A stretch of 64,000 nucleotides of DNA from Planococcus sp. 107-1 (GTDB lineage: Bacteria; Bacillota; Bacilli; Bacillales_A; Planococcaceae). Of the stretch, positions 52,958 to 63,210 are shown piece after piece. The position numbers and the translations under genes were made by a program. The DNA is taken from NCBI RefSeq assembly GCF_021513255.1, contig NZ_CP090977.1:2356001-2420000 (forward strand). Direction: 5' to 3'. The notes under the pieces are model-generated. The model saw only the letters and a list, made by a program, of their open reading frames with translations, made no database searches and was not told the DNA's origin. The first letter of the stretch is position 1; every line of letters begins with the position of its first letter.

Positions 52958-54247
52958 ATGGTCAGCAAACAACAACAAGCAGAAGAATTGAAAAAGAGCT
53001 GGGAGCAGGACAGCAGATGGAATGGAATTGAACGCCCTTACTCCGCAGAAGATGTCGTTAAACTTCGTGGATCCATTCAAATTGAATATACTTTAGCTAA
53101 AAAAGGAGCTGAGCGTTTGTTCCGCTCGATCCATGAAAAAGATTTCGTCAACGCGTTAGGCGCATTGACCGGCAACCAAGCCGTCCAGCAAGTCAAAGCC
53201 GGACTGGAAGCAATCTATTTGAGCGGTTGGCAAGTGGCCGCGGATGCCAACTCAGCTGGACAAATGTATCCAGACCAAAGTTTATATCCGGTCGACTCGG
53301 TACCGACGGTTGTCAAAAAGATCAACCAGGCATTGCAGCGCGCCGACCAAATCGATCATGTCGAAGGCAATGAAGGATTCGACTGGTTCGCACCGATTGT
53401 TGCAGATGCAGAAGCAGGCTTCGGCGGCCCGTTGAATGTATTCGAATTAATGAAAGCGATGATTGAAGCCGGTGCAGCTGGCGTCCACTTTGAAGACCAA
53501 TTGGCTTCAGAAAAGAAATGCGGCCATTTAGGCGGGAAAGTTTTGCAGCCGACGCAAAATGCTGTGCGCAATTTGGTTTCTGCCCGCTTAGCATCTGACG
53601 TGCTCGGTGTACCAACTGTATTAATCGCACGGACTGACGCAGATGCCGCTGATTTGATTACCAGCGATATCGATCCATTAGACCATCCGTTCATCACAGG
53701 TGAACGCACACCGGAAGGATTCTACCGGACGAAAGCTGGAATCGATCAAGCCATTGCACGCGGCCTTGCTTATGCTCCATACGCTGATTTAGTTTGGTGC
53801 GAAACTTCGCATCCGAACTTGGAAGAGGCAAAACAGTTCGCCGATGCAATCCATGCGAAATTCCCTGGCAAATTGCTCGCTTACAACTGCTCGCCTTCCT
53901 TCAACTGGAAAGCGAAGCTCGATGAAGAAACCATAGCGAAATACCAAGTGGAACTTGGGAAGATGGGCTATAAATTCCAGTTCGTCACGTTGGCCGGCTT
54001 CCATGCTTTGAACCATAGCATGTTCGAGCTTGCACATGATTATAAAGACAACGGCATGGCCGCTTACTCGAAATTGCAGCAAGCTGAATTTGCGAGTGAA
54101 GCAAAAGGCTATACAGCCACTCGACATCAGCGTGAAGTTGGAACCGGCTACTTCGATGAAGTTTCACAAATCATTTCTGGCGGCACAAGCTCGACCACTG
54201 CCATGAAAGGTTCGACTGAAACGGCTCAATTCCAATCGGTGAAATGA
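52958..54247 (+). CDS. aceA: Isocitrate lyase
   Basis: The 429-residue enzyme has the active-site signature KKCGHLGGK (about residues 187-195, catalytic cysteine), [20 protein letters not shown] near the start, and [10 protein letters not shown]. It splits isocitrate to glyoxylate and succinate, the entry of the glyoxylate bypass needed for growth on acetate or fatty acids. AAAGGGATGG precedes the ATG. It is followed 13 bases on by malate synthase, in one operon. Confidence 0.95.
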   Translation: MVSKQQQAEELKKSWEQDSRWNGIERPYSAEDVVKLRGSIQIEYTLAKKGAERLFRSIHEKDFVNALGALTGNQAVQQVKAGLEAIYLSGWQVAADANSAGQMYPDQSLYPVDSVPTVVKKINQALQRADQIDHVEGNEGFDWFAPIVADAEAGFGGPLNVFELMKAMIEAGAAGVHFEDQLASEKKCGHLGGKVLQPTQNAVRNLVSARLASDVLGVPTVLIARTDADAADLITSDIDPLDHPFITGERTPEGFYRTKAGIDQAIARGLAYAPYADLVWCETSHPNLEEAKQFADAIHAKFPGKLLAYNCSPSFNWKAKLDEETIAKYQVELGKMGYKFQFVTLAGFHALNHSMFELAHDYKDNGMAAYSKLQQAEFASEAKGYTATRHQREVGTGYFDEVSQIISGGTSSTTAMKGSTETAQFQSVK

Positions 54248-54260
54248 AAGGATGATTTGA

Positions 54261-55854
54261 TTGATCACGAAATCGAATGTCTCCATTAAAAATACTGTGA
54301 CACCCGAAATGGAAACGATTTTAACGCCTGAAGCATTGGTATTTATTGAAAAACTGCATGTGCATTTTGATGGGAGGCGCCGCAGTTTGCTTGAACAGCG
54401 CCAAGACCGCCAACAAGAAATTAATCGTGGAAAACCGCTGGATTTTCTTCCGGAAACGAAGCATATCCGCGAAGGCGACTGGACAATTGCTCCGTTGCCG
54501 GACGATATGAAAGACCGGCGCGTGGAAATCACCGGTCCGACCAACAGGAAAATGCTGATCAATGCATTGAATTCAGGCGCGAAGATGTTCATGGCTGATT
54601 TAGAAGATGCGACCGCACCGAATTGGTTCAATGTCATCGACGGGCAGATCAATTTGCGTGATGCGGTGAGGCGGACAATCTCTTTTGAAGCGCCCGGCAC
54701 TGGAAAGAAATATTCTCTGCAAGAAGACACGGCCGTCTTGATGGTCCGGCCACGCGGCTGGCACTTGTCCGAGAAGAACATCGAGATAGATGGCCGTGCT
54801 GCTTCAGGCAGCTTAGTCGATTTCGGCCTTTACTTCTTCCACAACGCAAAAGAGTTGATTGACCGGGACACGGGTCCTTATTTCTATCTTCCGAAAATGG
54901 AGAGCCATTTGGAGGCAAGGCTTTGGAATGATGTTTTCGTTTTTGCACAAGACGAACTCGGAATCCCGCAAGGAACCATTCGTGCGACGGTGCTGATCGA
55001 GACCATTCTAGCAGCTTTTGAAATGGACGAAATTCTTTATGAACTGCGCGACCATTCAGCTGGACTCAATTGCGGCCGTTGGGATTATATTTTCAGTGTT
55101 ATCAAGCGCATGCGGAACCGTCCGGAATACCTTTTCCCTGACCGGGCACAAGTCACGATGACGGTGCCGTTTATGCGAGCCTATACCCAATTATGCATCC
55201 AGACTTGCCACAGGCGGAATGCACCGGCACTTGGCGGCATGGCAGCACAGATTCCAATCAAAGGAAATCCGGAAGCGAACGAAGCGGCATTTCGAAAAGT
55301 GGCGGAAGACAAGCGGCGGGGAAGCGGCAGATGGCCATGACGGCACATGGGTCGCCCATCCAGGAATGGTCGCTGTCGCAATGGAGCAATTTGACGACTT
55401 AATGCCTTCGCCCAACCAGATTCACCGGAAGCGGGAAGATGTTCAGGTGAGCGCAGAAGATTTGGTGGAAGTGCCTACCGGCAACATTACGGAAGACGGA
55501 TTGCGTGCCAATATCTCCGTCGGCATCCAATACATTGCTTCATGGCTATCCGGCAACGGAGCTGCCCCCATCAATCATTTGATGGAAGATGCAGCCACAG
55601 CCGAAATTTCCCGTTCCCAAGTGTGGCAGTGGATCCGCCACCCAAATGGAATGTTGGAAGATGGACGGGACATCACGATTGAGTTGTTCCATGAAATCAT
55701 CGAAGAAGAAGCCAATACAATTAAAGAAACTGTCGGAGATGCCATTTATCTTTCAGGGCATTTCGCAGAAGCCCGCGAATTATTTACAGAGCTGACGTTA
55801 CAAAATGATTTTGCCGAATTTTTGACATTGCCAGGGTATGAAAAACTAAACTAA
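54261..55854 (+). pseudogene. aceB: Malate synthase A, frame broken by one extra base
   Basis: The protein condenses glyoxylate with acetyl-CoA to malate, the second bypass enzyme. Translation probably starts with TTG 54261, about six bases after AAAGGATGA. The frame reads correctly through [11 protein letters not shown]-like and [15 protein letters not shown] motifs to KVAEDKRR and then slips. The run GGGG at 55319-55322 should be GGG, after which the sequence continues [16 protein letters not shown] in the next frame. Repaired, it has 530 residues, the normal class A length. As aceA is intact, a homopolymer error is more likely than loss of the pathway. Confidence 0.9.
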
Positions 55855-55873
55855 CATACTGGAGGAGATCCCT

Positions 55874-56002
55874 ATGAAAACGACAAAAACATACGAAACA
55901 CGCTCTAAGAAAGAATGCCGGGAATGCGGCTGCGAAATCAAAGAACAACGTGAATCCATCATCTATGAATGCGAACGCTGCATCGCAAGCAAAGACGAAT
56001 AA
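55874..56002 (+). CDS. YhfH-like zinc-ribbon microprotein
   Basis: The 42-residue protein has two cysteine pairs, CRECGC (from residue 15) and CERC (from residue 33), separated by a short polar stretch: a minimal zinc ribbon of the kind seen in the YhfH family. AGGAGAT before ATG 55874 is a good ribosome site. It lies 19 bases after aceB and may be cotranscribed. The function is unknown. Confidence 0.78.
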   Translation: MKTTKTYETRSKKECRECGCEIKEQRESIIYECERCIASKDE

Positions 56003-56009
56003 CCGGTTG

Positions 56010-56036
56010 AAGGCCTCTTCCACATATGGAGGAGCC
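56010..56036 (+). terminator. Imperfect terminator after the YhfH-like gene
   Basis: AAGGCCTCTTCC and GGAGGAGCCTT form a bulged stem followed by CTTTTTTATT. Confidence 0.65.
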
Positions 56037-56064
56037 TTCTTTTTTATTGCTTACAGACAAAAAA

Positions 56065-56096
56065 GAACCGCTCCAGCGCAGTTGCTGGAGCGGTTC
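56065..56096 (-). terminator. Terminator after the small acidic protein gene
   Basis: A perfect 13-bp stem GAACCGCTCCAGC/GCTGGAGCGGTTC with TTTTTTG on the minus strand. Confidence 0.88.
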
Positions 56097-56102
56097 CATC
56101 CA

Positions 56103-56396
56103 TCAATCTTGATTGGACGATTGAATGCGGTAACGCGAATCTTCTTCTAGTTTATTAAAAATTTCAATGAAACGGATGCCTTGAGGTTTTTCTTCAGCTG
56201 GCGCCTCTTCAGCATCCAGTACATCTGCCAATGGCTTAGACTCCGGTTCAATGATGCGTGAATCGAAATCCTCCATCAAGCTTTGCAGACCCTCATAGCC
56301 ATCTATTTTTTTATCTTTGCTCACTTGCTCATAAAGCTCTTGTGATTCATCTTCTGTCAACTCAACATATCCTACCGTGATCCGTTTTTCCGTCAT
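56103..56396 (-). CDS. Small acidic protein of unknown function
   Basis: The 97-residue, strongly acidic cytosolic protein has no signal peptide or helix for the membrane. The start MTEKRITVGYVELTEDESQE could form a short beta-alpha unit; the middle (EPESKPLADVLDAEEAPAEE) looks disordered. Nothing identifies it. ATG 56396 lies seven bases after AGGAGG. It is 24 bases behind the acyltransferase gene and has its own terminator, so the two may form an operon. Confidence 0.6.
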   Translation of the reverse strand: MTEKRITVGYVELTEDESQELYEQVSKDKKIDGYEGLQSLMEDFDSRIIEPESKPLADVLDAEEAPAEEKPQGIRFIEIFNKLEEDSRYRIQSSNQD

Positions 56397-56419
56397 GCGA
56401 TGACCTCCTGTCAAACTCG

Positions 56420-57571
56420 TTACGTTTCCTTTCTATACCCTTCACTGGAAACGGGGTAAACATCCGCTGAAGCAGGCTTTTTCACTTGCCAGAACAAAGG
56501 TGCATTTTTTGGAAGCTTCCCGAAAACAAAACTTGCAAAAGGAATAAAGCGGTGGAACCACCAAATGACGAAATAACAAATCACGGCTACCAAGAAGTAT
56601 TGGAAGAATATCATGAAATGCCAAGAATACCAGCCATCCTTGATCGGAAAATAGATATTCACTTGCGTGATAACGTAAGGATGCATCAAATAGAAACCGA
56701 AAGAATAATAGGCGATATTTTTGATTTTCAACGTGGTGCTTTCCGCGAATGACATGACAAAGCGCTCTGATAGATAGAAGAAGAAAATTCCACCCACGAC
56801 CAGGAAACCGATGCCGATCAATTTATATAATTCCTCTGGAATCGGCACCCGTGTATTAAACGCATTTTGATAGCGGATCAGCACATAGGGGATCGCCATT
56901 GAAAGGAATGCCAAAAAGAGCCAAGCAGTTTTGGTTTTGGTGACTTTCGCGGTCAATTCCTCATAATGAAGCCCGATCCAAGCGCCAAGCAAAAATGCCG
57001 CCATTGTGGACATAAAGAACGGACCCGTGATTAACTGATATTTGAGATTTGCAAAATAATAGACGAATTCAATGACAATGCCGACGAGCCATAAATATTT
57101 TCTCAGGAAAGCTGACTTTTGCACAATGAACATTAGAATCGGGAAAATCAAATAGAATTGAACCACCAGCGAAATAAAATGAAGCTGGTATTTACTGCCG
57201 CCGTCAATAATATTGTCTATAATGCCAGCGAGATCGAACACTTTATGGTTGTAGTGGATTGCATCTGCTTCATAGATGATGCACCAGACAACATATGGAA
57301 TTAATATGTATACAACCCGTTTACGGAAATAATCGAGAAGGACTTTCGGGGTCCATTCGCGGTTCCGGTAATTATAGAAAAACACAATTCCCACGAGCAT
57401 GATGAACAGACCGGCTTCTACACGCACGATATTGTTTAGAAAATGATAGGACATATGTTGAATCGTATTCGGTGAAAACAGATGGCTATATGGCGCCGTC
57501 ACATGGACCAGAACAACCATCATCATTGCAAACACCCGTATGTAATATATCGATTTAATTTCTTTTTTCAA
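56420..57571 (-). CDS. Acyltransferase 3 family membrane protein
   Basis: The 383-residue protein has about ten membrane helices. It opens with the family motif SIYYIRVFAMMMVVLVHVTAPY (catalytic histidine near residue 24), followed by RVEAGLFIMLVGIVFFYNYR. Acyltransferase-3 proteins O-acetylate surface polysaccharides, wall polymers or lipids. The target is unknown. The start is taken as TTG 57571, eight bases after GGAGG, because upstream in-frame codons up to 57628 have no usable ribosome site. Confidence 0.85.
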   Translation of the reverse strand: MKKEIKSIYYIRVFAMMMVVLVHVTAPYSHLFSPNTIQHMSYHFLNNIVRVEAGLFIMLVGIVFFYNYRNREWTPKVLLDYFRKRVVYILIPYVVWCIIYEADAIHYNHKVFDLAGIIDNIIDGGSKYQLHFISLVVQFYLIFPILMFIVQKSAFLRKYLWLVGIVIEFVYYFANLKYQLITGPFFMSTMAAFLLGAWIGLHYEELTAKVTKTKTAWLFLAFLSMAIPYVLIRYQNAFNTRVPIPEELYKLIGIGFLVVGGIFFFYLSERFVMSFAESTTLKIKNIAYYSFGFYLMHPYVITQVNIYFPIKDGWYSWHFMIFFQYFLVAVICYFVIWWFHRFIPFASFVFGKLPKNAPLFWQVKKPASADVYPVSSEGYRKET

Positions 57572-57747
57572 ATCCACTACCTCCGGAAGAAATTGCAAAG
57601 TGAAAGTGCCACTCTTGCCTCCCTCCATCTTATCATAAAATTAGCATGTTTAGGTTCCTTTAATACATTGGATAAACAAGTAGAAGACTCCACTCGTTTC
57701 CGTTATGATGTTATTACAAGAAATTTACAACGACCGGAGTGATTTCC

Positions 57748-58407
57748 ATGCGTGTAGCAATATTCGATTTTGACGGAACCCTGTATTCAAAAGAAACTTT
57801 TCAATTGATGATGGACCATTTAAAAAACCATCCGACCCACAGCAGCAGGTATCGCCAGTTCTACCGTGCGATTATGCCGCCCTATATCGGTTCAAAATTA
57901 AAACTTGTCTCTGTCCAAAAAATGCGTGAACGGTCTGTACAAGCTTACCTAACTGCGCTTAAGAGTTTTACTAAACCGGAAATGGAATCCTATTTCACAG
58001 AGATTGCAGACAAAATGCAGCATGATTTTAACCCAAAAGTTGTTGAGCGGCTAAAAAATCATGTCGAAAAGGGAGATTATGTGATGCTCGTTTCTGGCGC
58101 CTTCACTCCTTTGCTTCATTCAGTTACCGATAACTTGCCGATCCAGGCCATTATCGGTACGGAAATCCCTTATACCAATAGCATCTTGGATCATCAAGCT
58201 AAGATCAACCACATACAAGGGGCGATGAAAACCAAGAAGATCCATGAAGTATTGGCCGGAAAAGAAATCGACTGGGCAAATAGCTTCGCCTATGGGGACA
58301 GCCATTCCGACCTGCCCGTTCTGGAACTTGTCGGCCATCCTGTAGCCGTTCAACCAGAAGCACGCCTCCGTACTGTGGCAGAACAGCGAAACTGGGAAAT
58401 TATCTAA
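57748..58407 (+). CDS. HAD-superfamily (SerB-like, subclass IB) phosphatase
   Basis: The 219-residue enzyme has the HAD nucleophile motif IFDFDGTLYSKE at the N-terminus, motif II VSGAFTPLL, a lysine region, and motif III/IV GDSHSDLPVLE. The helical cap lies between residues about 15 and 85. It resembles phosphoserine phosphatase-type enzymes of unknown substrate. ATG 57748 follows CGGAG by eight bases. It stands alone and is followed by a shared terminator. Confidence 0.88.
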   Translation: MRVAIFDFDGTLYSKETFQLMMDHLKNHPTHSSRYRQFYRAIMPPYIGSKLKLVSVQKMRERSVQAYLTALKSFTKPEMESYFTEIADKMQHDFNPKVVERLKNHVEKGDYVMLVSGAFTPLLHSVTDNLPIQAIIGTEIPYTNSILDHQAKINHIQGAMKTKKIHEVLAGKEIDWANSFAYGDSHSDLPVLELVGHPVAVQPEARLRTVAEQRNWEII

Positions 58408-58448
58408 AAAAAAGCGATCCGCCGAATTACCGGCGGACCGCTTTTTTT
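58407..58448. terminator. Bidirectional terminator between the HAD gene and pcp
   Basis: An 18-bp stem with one mismatch (58407-58424 with 58431-58448, core TCCGCCG/CGGCGGA) between convergent genes, with A and T runs at its ends. Confidence 0.9.
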
Positions 58449-59055
58449 ACTTTTCTCCCATCACTTCAATGCAAAGGCGAATGCCTTTTACTAGGTCGCT
58501 GTGCGGCCAACTTGGAATATTGCCGTGCTCTATCCCCAGTTCATGGGAAGCGGGAATGTGGATAAATCCAGTCGGCATGTTCAGCTGTTGGATTGCAGCT
58601 AGATGAAGACCTTCATACATAATATTGTTGCATAGATATGCACCTGCTGTATTTGAAACATCTGCAGGCAAGCCATTTTGAATCAAGCGATCAACCATTT
58701 TTCGGATAGGCAGCGTTGATAAATAAGCAGGCTCTCCATCAAGCTCAATCGCTTCATCCACCGGCTTATGCCCTTCGTTGTCTGCTGCCCCGTCTTTAAA
58801 ATTGATCGCGATACGCTCGGGTGTGATCTTAAAGCGCCCCGCTGCTAATCCCAACGACACCACTGCGTCTGGCTTGGCTTCTTCTATGTAAGATAAGAAT
58901 TGGTTGCCTGACTTATTAAAATCTACCGGCATCACCTTTCCGATAATCTCATAGCCAGCAATTTTTTCTCCGTCTAACTCTTCCACTATTTTCATCGTCG
59001 GATTGACAGTATAGTCCGAGAACGGTTCAAAACCGGTCAACAATAGTTTTTTCAT
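58447..59055 (-). CDS. pcp: Pyrrolidone-carboxylate peptidase
   Basis: The 202-residue cysteine peptidase (C15) begins MKKLLLTGFEPF and has the glutamate region GLAAGRFKITPERIAIN, the nucleophile in NTAGAYLCNNIMYEGL and the histidine in TGFIHIPASHE. It removes N-terminal pyroglutamate from peptides in the cytosol. ATG 59055 has GAGGTGAAGAGG upstream; the frame to 59112 starts without a site. It is slightly shorter than the usual 215, but the catalytic triad is complete. Confidence 0.93.
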   Translation of the reverse strand: MKKLLLTGFEPFSDYTVNPTMKIVEELDGEKIAGYEIIGKVMPVDFNKSGNQFLSYIEEAKPDAVVSLGLAAGRFKITPERIAINFKDGAADNEGHKPVDEAIELDGEPAYLSTLPIRKMVDRLIQNGLPADVSNTAGAYLCNNIMYEGLHLAAIQQLNMPTGFIHIPASHELGIEHGNIPSWPHSDLVKGIRLCIEVMGEK

Positions 59056-59213
59056 CCTCTTCACACCTCTCCCTTTTATTATAGCTGAAAATACAGAAAA
59101 GTTAAAATACATTTTTATTCATTAAATCGAATAAAAAACCCTTTATTATTTGCATTTAGTTTGTTAAAATTCATTTAGTTGAATAAATATTCGAAAACTT
59201 GGAGGAATTACAT

Positions 59214-59995
59214 ATGAAAAAGAAAAATGTTTTATTGGCTTTAGCTGCATCTGCTGCATTAATGCTTGGGGCTTGCGGAAATGATGACTCAACTTCAGGA
59301 AGCTCGGAAGCTTCGGATGAAACAAAAGTGTTGAAAATGGGTACTTCAGCAGAATTCCCCCTTTTGAATCCCGCAACGTTGATGGGGAAATTGTGGGATT
59401 TGATATTGATTTGGCCAACCATATTGCAGATGAACTCGGCTATAAACTCGAAATTACGGATATGAAATTTGACGGCTTGATCGGTGCTCTTCAAAACGAC
59501 CGTGTGGATATGGTTATCGCCGGTATGTCCGCGACCGAACAGCGTAAAGAGAACGTCGACTTTTCTACAGAATACAATCATTCCGGCGAGATGTTCTTGA
59601 CCCCTAAAGGGTCGGATGTGAAAAGCCTTGAAGATCTCGAAGGAAAAGTCGTGGGTGTACAGCTCGGTACAATTCAAGAAGAAGGTGCGAATAGCATCAT
59701 CGAAGACGAAGGCATCAATTTCGAGCTGAAAGCATTGGATGATTCCGGAGCTTTGATCCAAGAGATTTTGTCCGGCCGCATCGATGCAGCTTATATGGAT
59801 AAAGCCGTGGCGAAAGGCTATATCGAAGCCCAAGACCTGGATGCATTTGATGATCCGACAACCGCTTCCCCTGGAATGGCCGTTGCTTTCCCGAAAGGCG
59901 GCGATCTTGTGGAAGATGTGAATGCTGTCCTTGCTGAAATGGAAGAAAGCGGCAAGATTGATGAACTAAAAGAGAAATGGGAGATCCAAGAGTAA
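59214..59995 (+). pseudogene. Polar amino-acid ABC transporter binding lipoprotein, frame broken by one missing base
   Basis: The start is ATG 59214, nine bases after GGAGG. A lipobox ends LGAC. The frame is correct to MGTSAEFP and then slips at the C run 59357-59361. A sixth C gives PFESRNVDGEIVGFDIDL, which leads exactly into the downstream frame (HIADELGYKLEITDMKFDGL). Repaired, the protein has 260 residues, typical of family 3 solute-binding proteins that bind polar amino acids. The permease and ATPase genes that follow are intact, so a sequence error is likely. Confidence 0.88.
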
Positions 59996-60023
59996 TCTTC
60001 CTGAGAGAAAAGAGTTGGATACA

Positions 60024-60683
60024 ATGAACTTAGACTTTTCGCAAATCGTCCCGTATATCCCTTTCATGTTGGAAGGGATTTGGGTGACGTTGAAATTCGT
60101 ATTCTTTGCCATCATTTTAGGAGCAATTCTCGGGACGATTTTAGCTTTATTCAAAATCGGCAGCATCAAACCCCTGCGTTGGTTCGCTGATGCCTATACA
60201 TCGATTTTCCGCGGCACTCCCCTGATTTTGCAATTGATGATTATTTATTATTCTATCCCGCAACTAACCGGCTATGACATCTCGCCTTTCCTTTCTGCGA
60301 TCCTGGCATTCGGATTAAACTCTTCCGCCTACATTTCAGAAATCATCCGGGCTGGCATACAAGCTGTGGATAAAGGGCAGATGGAAGCGGCACAAGCTCT
60401 AGGCATCCCTTATCGCGCAATGATGAAAGACATTATTTTGCCGCAGGCATTGAAAAACATCCTTCCTGCTTTGATGAATGAATTTATCACTCTAACGAAA
60501 GAATCAGCCATCGTTTCAACCATCGGTTATCTTGATTTGATGCGCCGCGCACAAGTCGTCGGCTCCGACCTATTCCGCAACTTCGAACCGCTATTGTTCG
60601 TCGGTTTGATCTACTGGTGTCTGGTCATGGGATTGACGGTTCTTGGAAGATTGTTCGAACGGAGGTTGAAACTAAGTGATTAA
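60024..60683 (+). CDS. Amino-acid ABC transporter permease
   Basis: The 219-residue permease (HisM/GlnP type) has about five helices, with the [17 protein letters not shown] motif (about 63-79) and the [25 protein letters not shown] loop that contacts the ATPase. It imports polar amino acids. ATG 60024 is preceded by GAGAAAAGAG; TTG 60015 is an alternative. It lies 28 bases after the binding-protein gene and overlaps the ATPase gene by eight bases. Confidence 0.92.
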   Translation: MNLDFSQIVPYIPFMLEGIWVTLKFVFFAIILGAILGTILALFKIGSIKPLRWFADAYTSIFRGTPLILQLMIIYYSIPQLTGYDISPFLSAILAFGLNSSAYISEIIRAGIQAVDKGQMEAAQALGIPYRAMMKDIILPQALKNILPALMNEFITLTKESAIVSTIGYLDLMRRAQVVGSDLFRNFEPLLFVGLIYWCLVMGLTVLGRLFERRLKLSD

Positions 60684-61398
60684 AGTAGAAAAGCTGTATA
60701 AAAAGTTTGGAAACAACGAAGTCCTGAAGGATATTTCCACCGAAATCAAAAAAGGCGAAGTGGTCTCGATCATCGGCCCTTCCGGCTCAGGAAAATCAAC
60801 TTTCCTGAGATGCTTGAATTTGTTGGAGACACCCACTTCGGGCTCAGTTATCGTAAATGGACAGGACTTGTCCGGTCCCAAAAAAGACATCCAGAAAATT
60901 CGCCAGCAAATTGGCATGGTGTTCCAGCATTTCCACCTCTTCCCTCATCTGACGGTTTTGGAGAATTTGACGTATGCCCCGATGAAAGTCAAAGGCGAGA
61001 AAAAAGCGTTGGCTGAAGAAAAGGCGCGGACATTGCTAAAACGCGTCGGCTTGTCGGATAAAGAAAAAGCCTATCCAAGCAGCTTGTCTGGTGGGCAAAA
61101 ACAACGTGTTGCCATTGCACGGGCTTTAGCAATGGAACCGGAACTCATGCTTTTCGATGAACCGACTTCAGCTCTCGATCCCGAAATGGTGAAAGAAGTG
61201 CTCGAAGTCATGAAGGACTTAGCAAAATCCGGCATGACAATGGCCGTCGTCACGCACGAAATGGGCTTTGCCCGCGAAGTAGCAGACCGTGTCATCTTCC
61301 TCGACCACGGCGTATTGGTGGAAGACGGCCAGCCAATTGAATTTTTCAACAGCCCGAAAACAGAACGTGCGAGAGATTTTTTGGAGAAAGTTTTATAA
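60676..61398 (+). CDS. Amino-acid ABC transporter ATP-binding protein (GlnQ-like)
   Basis: The 240-residue ATPase has Walker [10 protein letters not shown] (about 35-43), Q-loop [15 protein letters not shown], signature [15 protein letters not shown], Walker [15 protein letters not shown] and the H-loop [13 protein letters not shown]. It matches the polar amino-acid uptake class. GTG 60676 overlaps the permease end by eight bases, so translation is coupled. It is the last gene of the three-gene transporter. Confidence 0.94.
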   Translation: MIKVEKLYKKFGNNEVLKDISTEIKKGEVVSIIGPSGSGKSTFLRCLNLLETPTSGSVIVNGQDLSGPKKDIQKIRQQIGMVFQHFHLFPHLTVLENLTYAPMKVKGEKKALAEEKARTLLKRVGLSDKEKAYPSSLSGGQKQRVAIARALAMEPELMLFDEPTSALDPEMVKEVLEVMKDLAKSGMTMAVVTHEMGFAREVADRVIFLDHGVLVEDGQPIEFFNSPKTERARDFLEKVL

Positions 61399-61425
61399 AA
61401 AAAGCGCCTAAAGCGGCGCTTTTTT
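61398..61425 (+). terminator. Terminator after the ABC transporter operon
   Basis: AAAAAAGCGCC/GGCGCTTTTTT with loop TAAAGC directly after the stop, then CTATTT. Confidence 0.88.
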
Positions 61426-61543
61426 CTATTTACGCACAACTTCCTTATGAACCAGCACTTGTTCATCCGATGCTCATATCTCCTCCGTTTATTTACCTGC
61501 CCTCATGATATAATCAAAGCAGTTTGAAATAATAGAGGTGGAA

Positions 61544-62432
61544 ATGTTGATTCGAAAGATTATACTCTCAATAGCTGTTTTCTTTTTCATGGCGCTGATC
61601 CTATTTACCGGCATGATGTTCCTGAAAAACGAAACAGAAGTCTACTCGCTAGGAGAAATGAAATTAATGGTGGAAAAGCCGACGTTTTTCACCCTAGCAG
61701 ATGCAAAACCTATACAAGAAGATGAAGATCTTATTTCTGAACATGAAATCACGTTGCTTGGGCTTCCGATTGGTACTTATACCCTTGTCGAGCGGACTTT
61801 GGAAAATGGCGTGAAAATCATTTTTGAAGAAATCGATAATACCAGTTGGATGCCTTATGCGCTTTCATTGAATACAGACGGTTTAAAGGAAGCTAAAGTG
61901 AAATCATGGAATGACGAACCGGTGCCACGCGATGAGGATCCGGTATACGGCAATGACCCGACGCAACCCTTTTGGCACAATCTCTTTTTCTGAGAATGAG
62001 ATATTGCAAGGGAACTTATACGTATCGCGCCAAATCCCTCTAGGAAACGGCAATAAAGTCCAGGAACTGCGCCACGAAATTCCTGATCTCACTATAGAGG
62101 AAGGCAGTTTGCTAAAAAGCTTCTGGCTCCCGCCAAAACACCAAGTGCAAACGTGGTTTATGTTGGCCCAAACTCCATTTTTCGAATCCGAAGAAACGGA
62201 AGACGAATGGGTTCAATTTGCCGCTGAAAACCGGCAACAGCAACTGAATTGGCTGACGCCTGCTGGACCATTGGTTAAAGTCGAACAAACAGACGATCTT
62301 CGCACAGAGCTTGCCTATGATTTAAACGAAAATCGGACAGCAGATACGGTTTCAGCAGAATGGAATGAAAAATCCCCTTCCCTCTTTTTTGAATCGATGA
62401 TGCTGAACGCTGACATCAATTCAGGTAAATGA
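61544..62432 (+). pseudogene. Unknown membrane-anchored protein, frame broken by one extra base
   Basis: ATG 61544 follows AGAGG. Residues about 5-25 form one hydrophobic anchor, and the remainder looks extracytoplasmic with a beta-rich, acidic character. At the T run 61970-61973 the frame ends in WHNLFF. With three Ts it continues GTISFSENEILQGNLYVSRQ and on to 62432, giving 295 residues. The two halves join smoothly, so a single-base error is likely. No known domain was recognised. It is followed by another secreted unknown in the same direction after a terminator. Confidence 0.62.
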
Positions 62433-62437
62433 TTAGG

Positions 62438-62467
62438 ATCCGTAAAAGCAGTTTCGCTTTTGCGGAT
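62438..62467 (+). terminator. Terminator after the membrane-anchored unknown
   Basis: ATCCGTAAAAGC pairs with GCTTTTGCGGAT (one mismatch), followed by TTTTTTTTG. Confidence 0.8.
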
Positions 62468-62525
62468 TTTTTTTGTAACAATCGTCCTCTTCAAGCGTCT
62501 AACTCTAAAAATACGGGAGGATCTC

Positions 62526-63095
62526 ATGGCCAAAATATGGACAATCGTTTTCTTCATGCTCGCCGCTTTTCCTGCAATTGCACTCGCAGCACCCGATCCA
62601 AATGAAGTGAAAGCGATTAAACAAGCAGCGCCAGTCCATCTGATTGGCACCGTTATTGAAGACGAGATGCTCGAACAAATCGATGACTCGAATTTCCCAT
62701 ATCAGGAACGGAAGATGGTTTTACAGATCACCTCGATCGTTAAGGGCCTTGAAGAGGCAGATGCCAGTTCCTCTGTGGAAGTGCATTATACGTTTATTCC
62801 GTCTTGGCTCGAGATGGAAGGCGGAGCCCGGATGGACATTGCTAAATCGGACGAAATCGAAATTTGGCTAAAAAAAGAGGCAGGTGTCTTAAAACCCGCT
62901 CTTTCAGGAAATACGGTTGTGCATCTATATAAAAATGAGAAGCGTCCGCAACACATGCTTCTCCCTGCAACAACCGTGCCAAATTTTATTAAAAGCAAAT
63001 TGAGTGCCATGCCTCTCGGAATAATCGTAGCGGTCCTGCTCTTTTTCTCCTTATTTCTAATTGCCGGTATTTCAAAACGATTTTCTGCTCGTTAA
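62526..63095 (+). CDS. Secreted unknown protein with a C-terminal membrane anchor
   Basis: The 189-residue protein has a signal peptide (MAKIWTIVFFMLAAFPAIAL, cleaved near ALAA, about residue 21), a soluble extracytoplasmic part (about 22-160), and a C-terminal hydrophobic helix (about 162-182) ending in a basic SKRFSAR tail. The topology is type I. The soluble part has alternating strands such as VHLIGTVIEDEML and MVLQITSIVKGLEEA, but no recognised domain. GGGAGG lies before the ATG. No function is assigned. Confidence 0.68.
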   Translation: MAKIWTIVFFMLAAFPAIALAAPDPNEVKAIKQAAPVHLIGTVIEDEMLEQIDDSNFPYQERKMVLQITSIVKGLEEADASSSVEVHYTFIPSWLEMEGGARMDIAKSDEIEIWLKKEAGVLKPALSGNTVVHLYKNEKRPQHMLLPATTVPNFIKSKLSAMPLGIIVAVLLFFSLFLIAGISKRFSAR

Positions 63096-63210
63096 CACGC
63101 AAATCCGAGTTCATTCGCTTCCAATAAAACAGAATAATCAGTATAATTAACAGAGAGAGAATAATTCATCCTTCAGCTAACGATTTTATTCATAAGGAGG
63201 CTATTTCATC

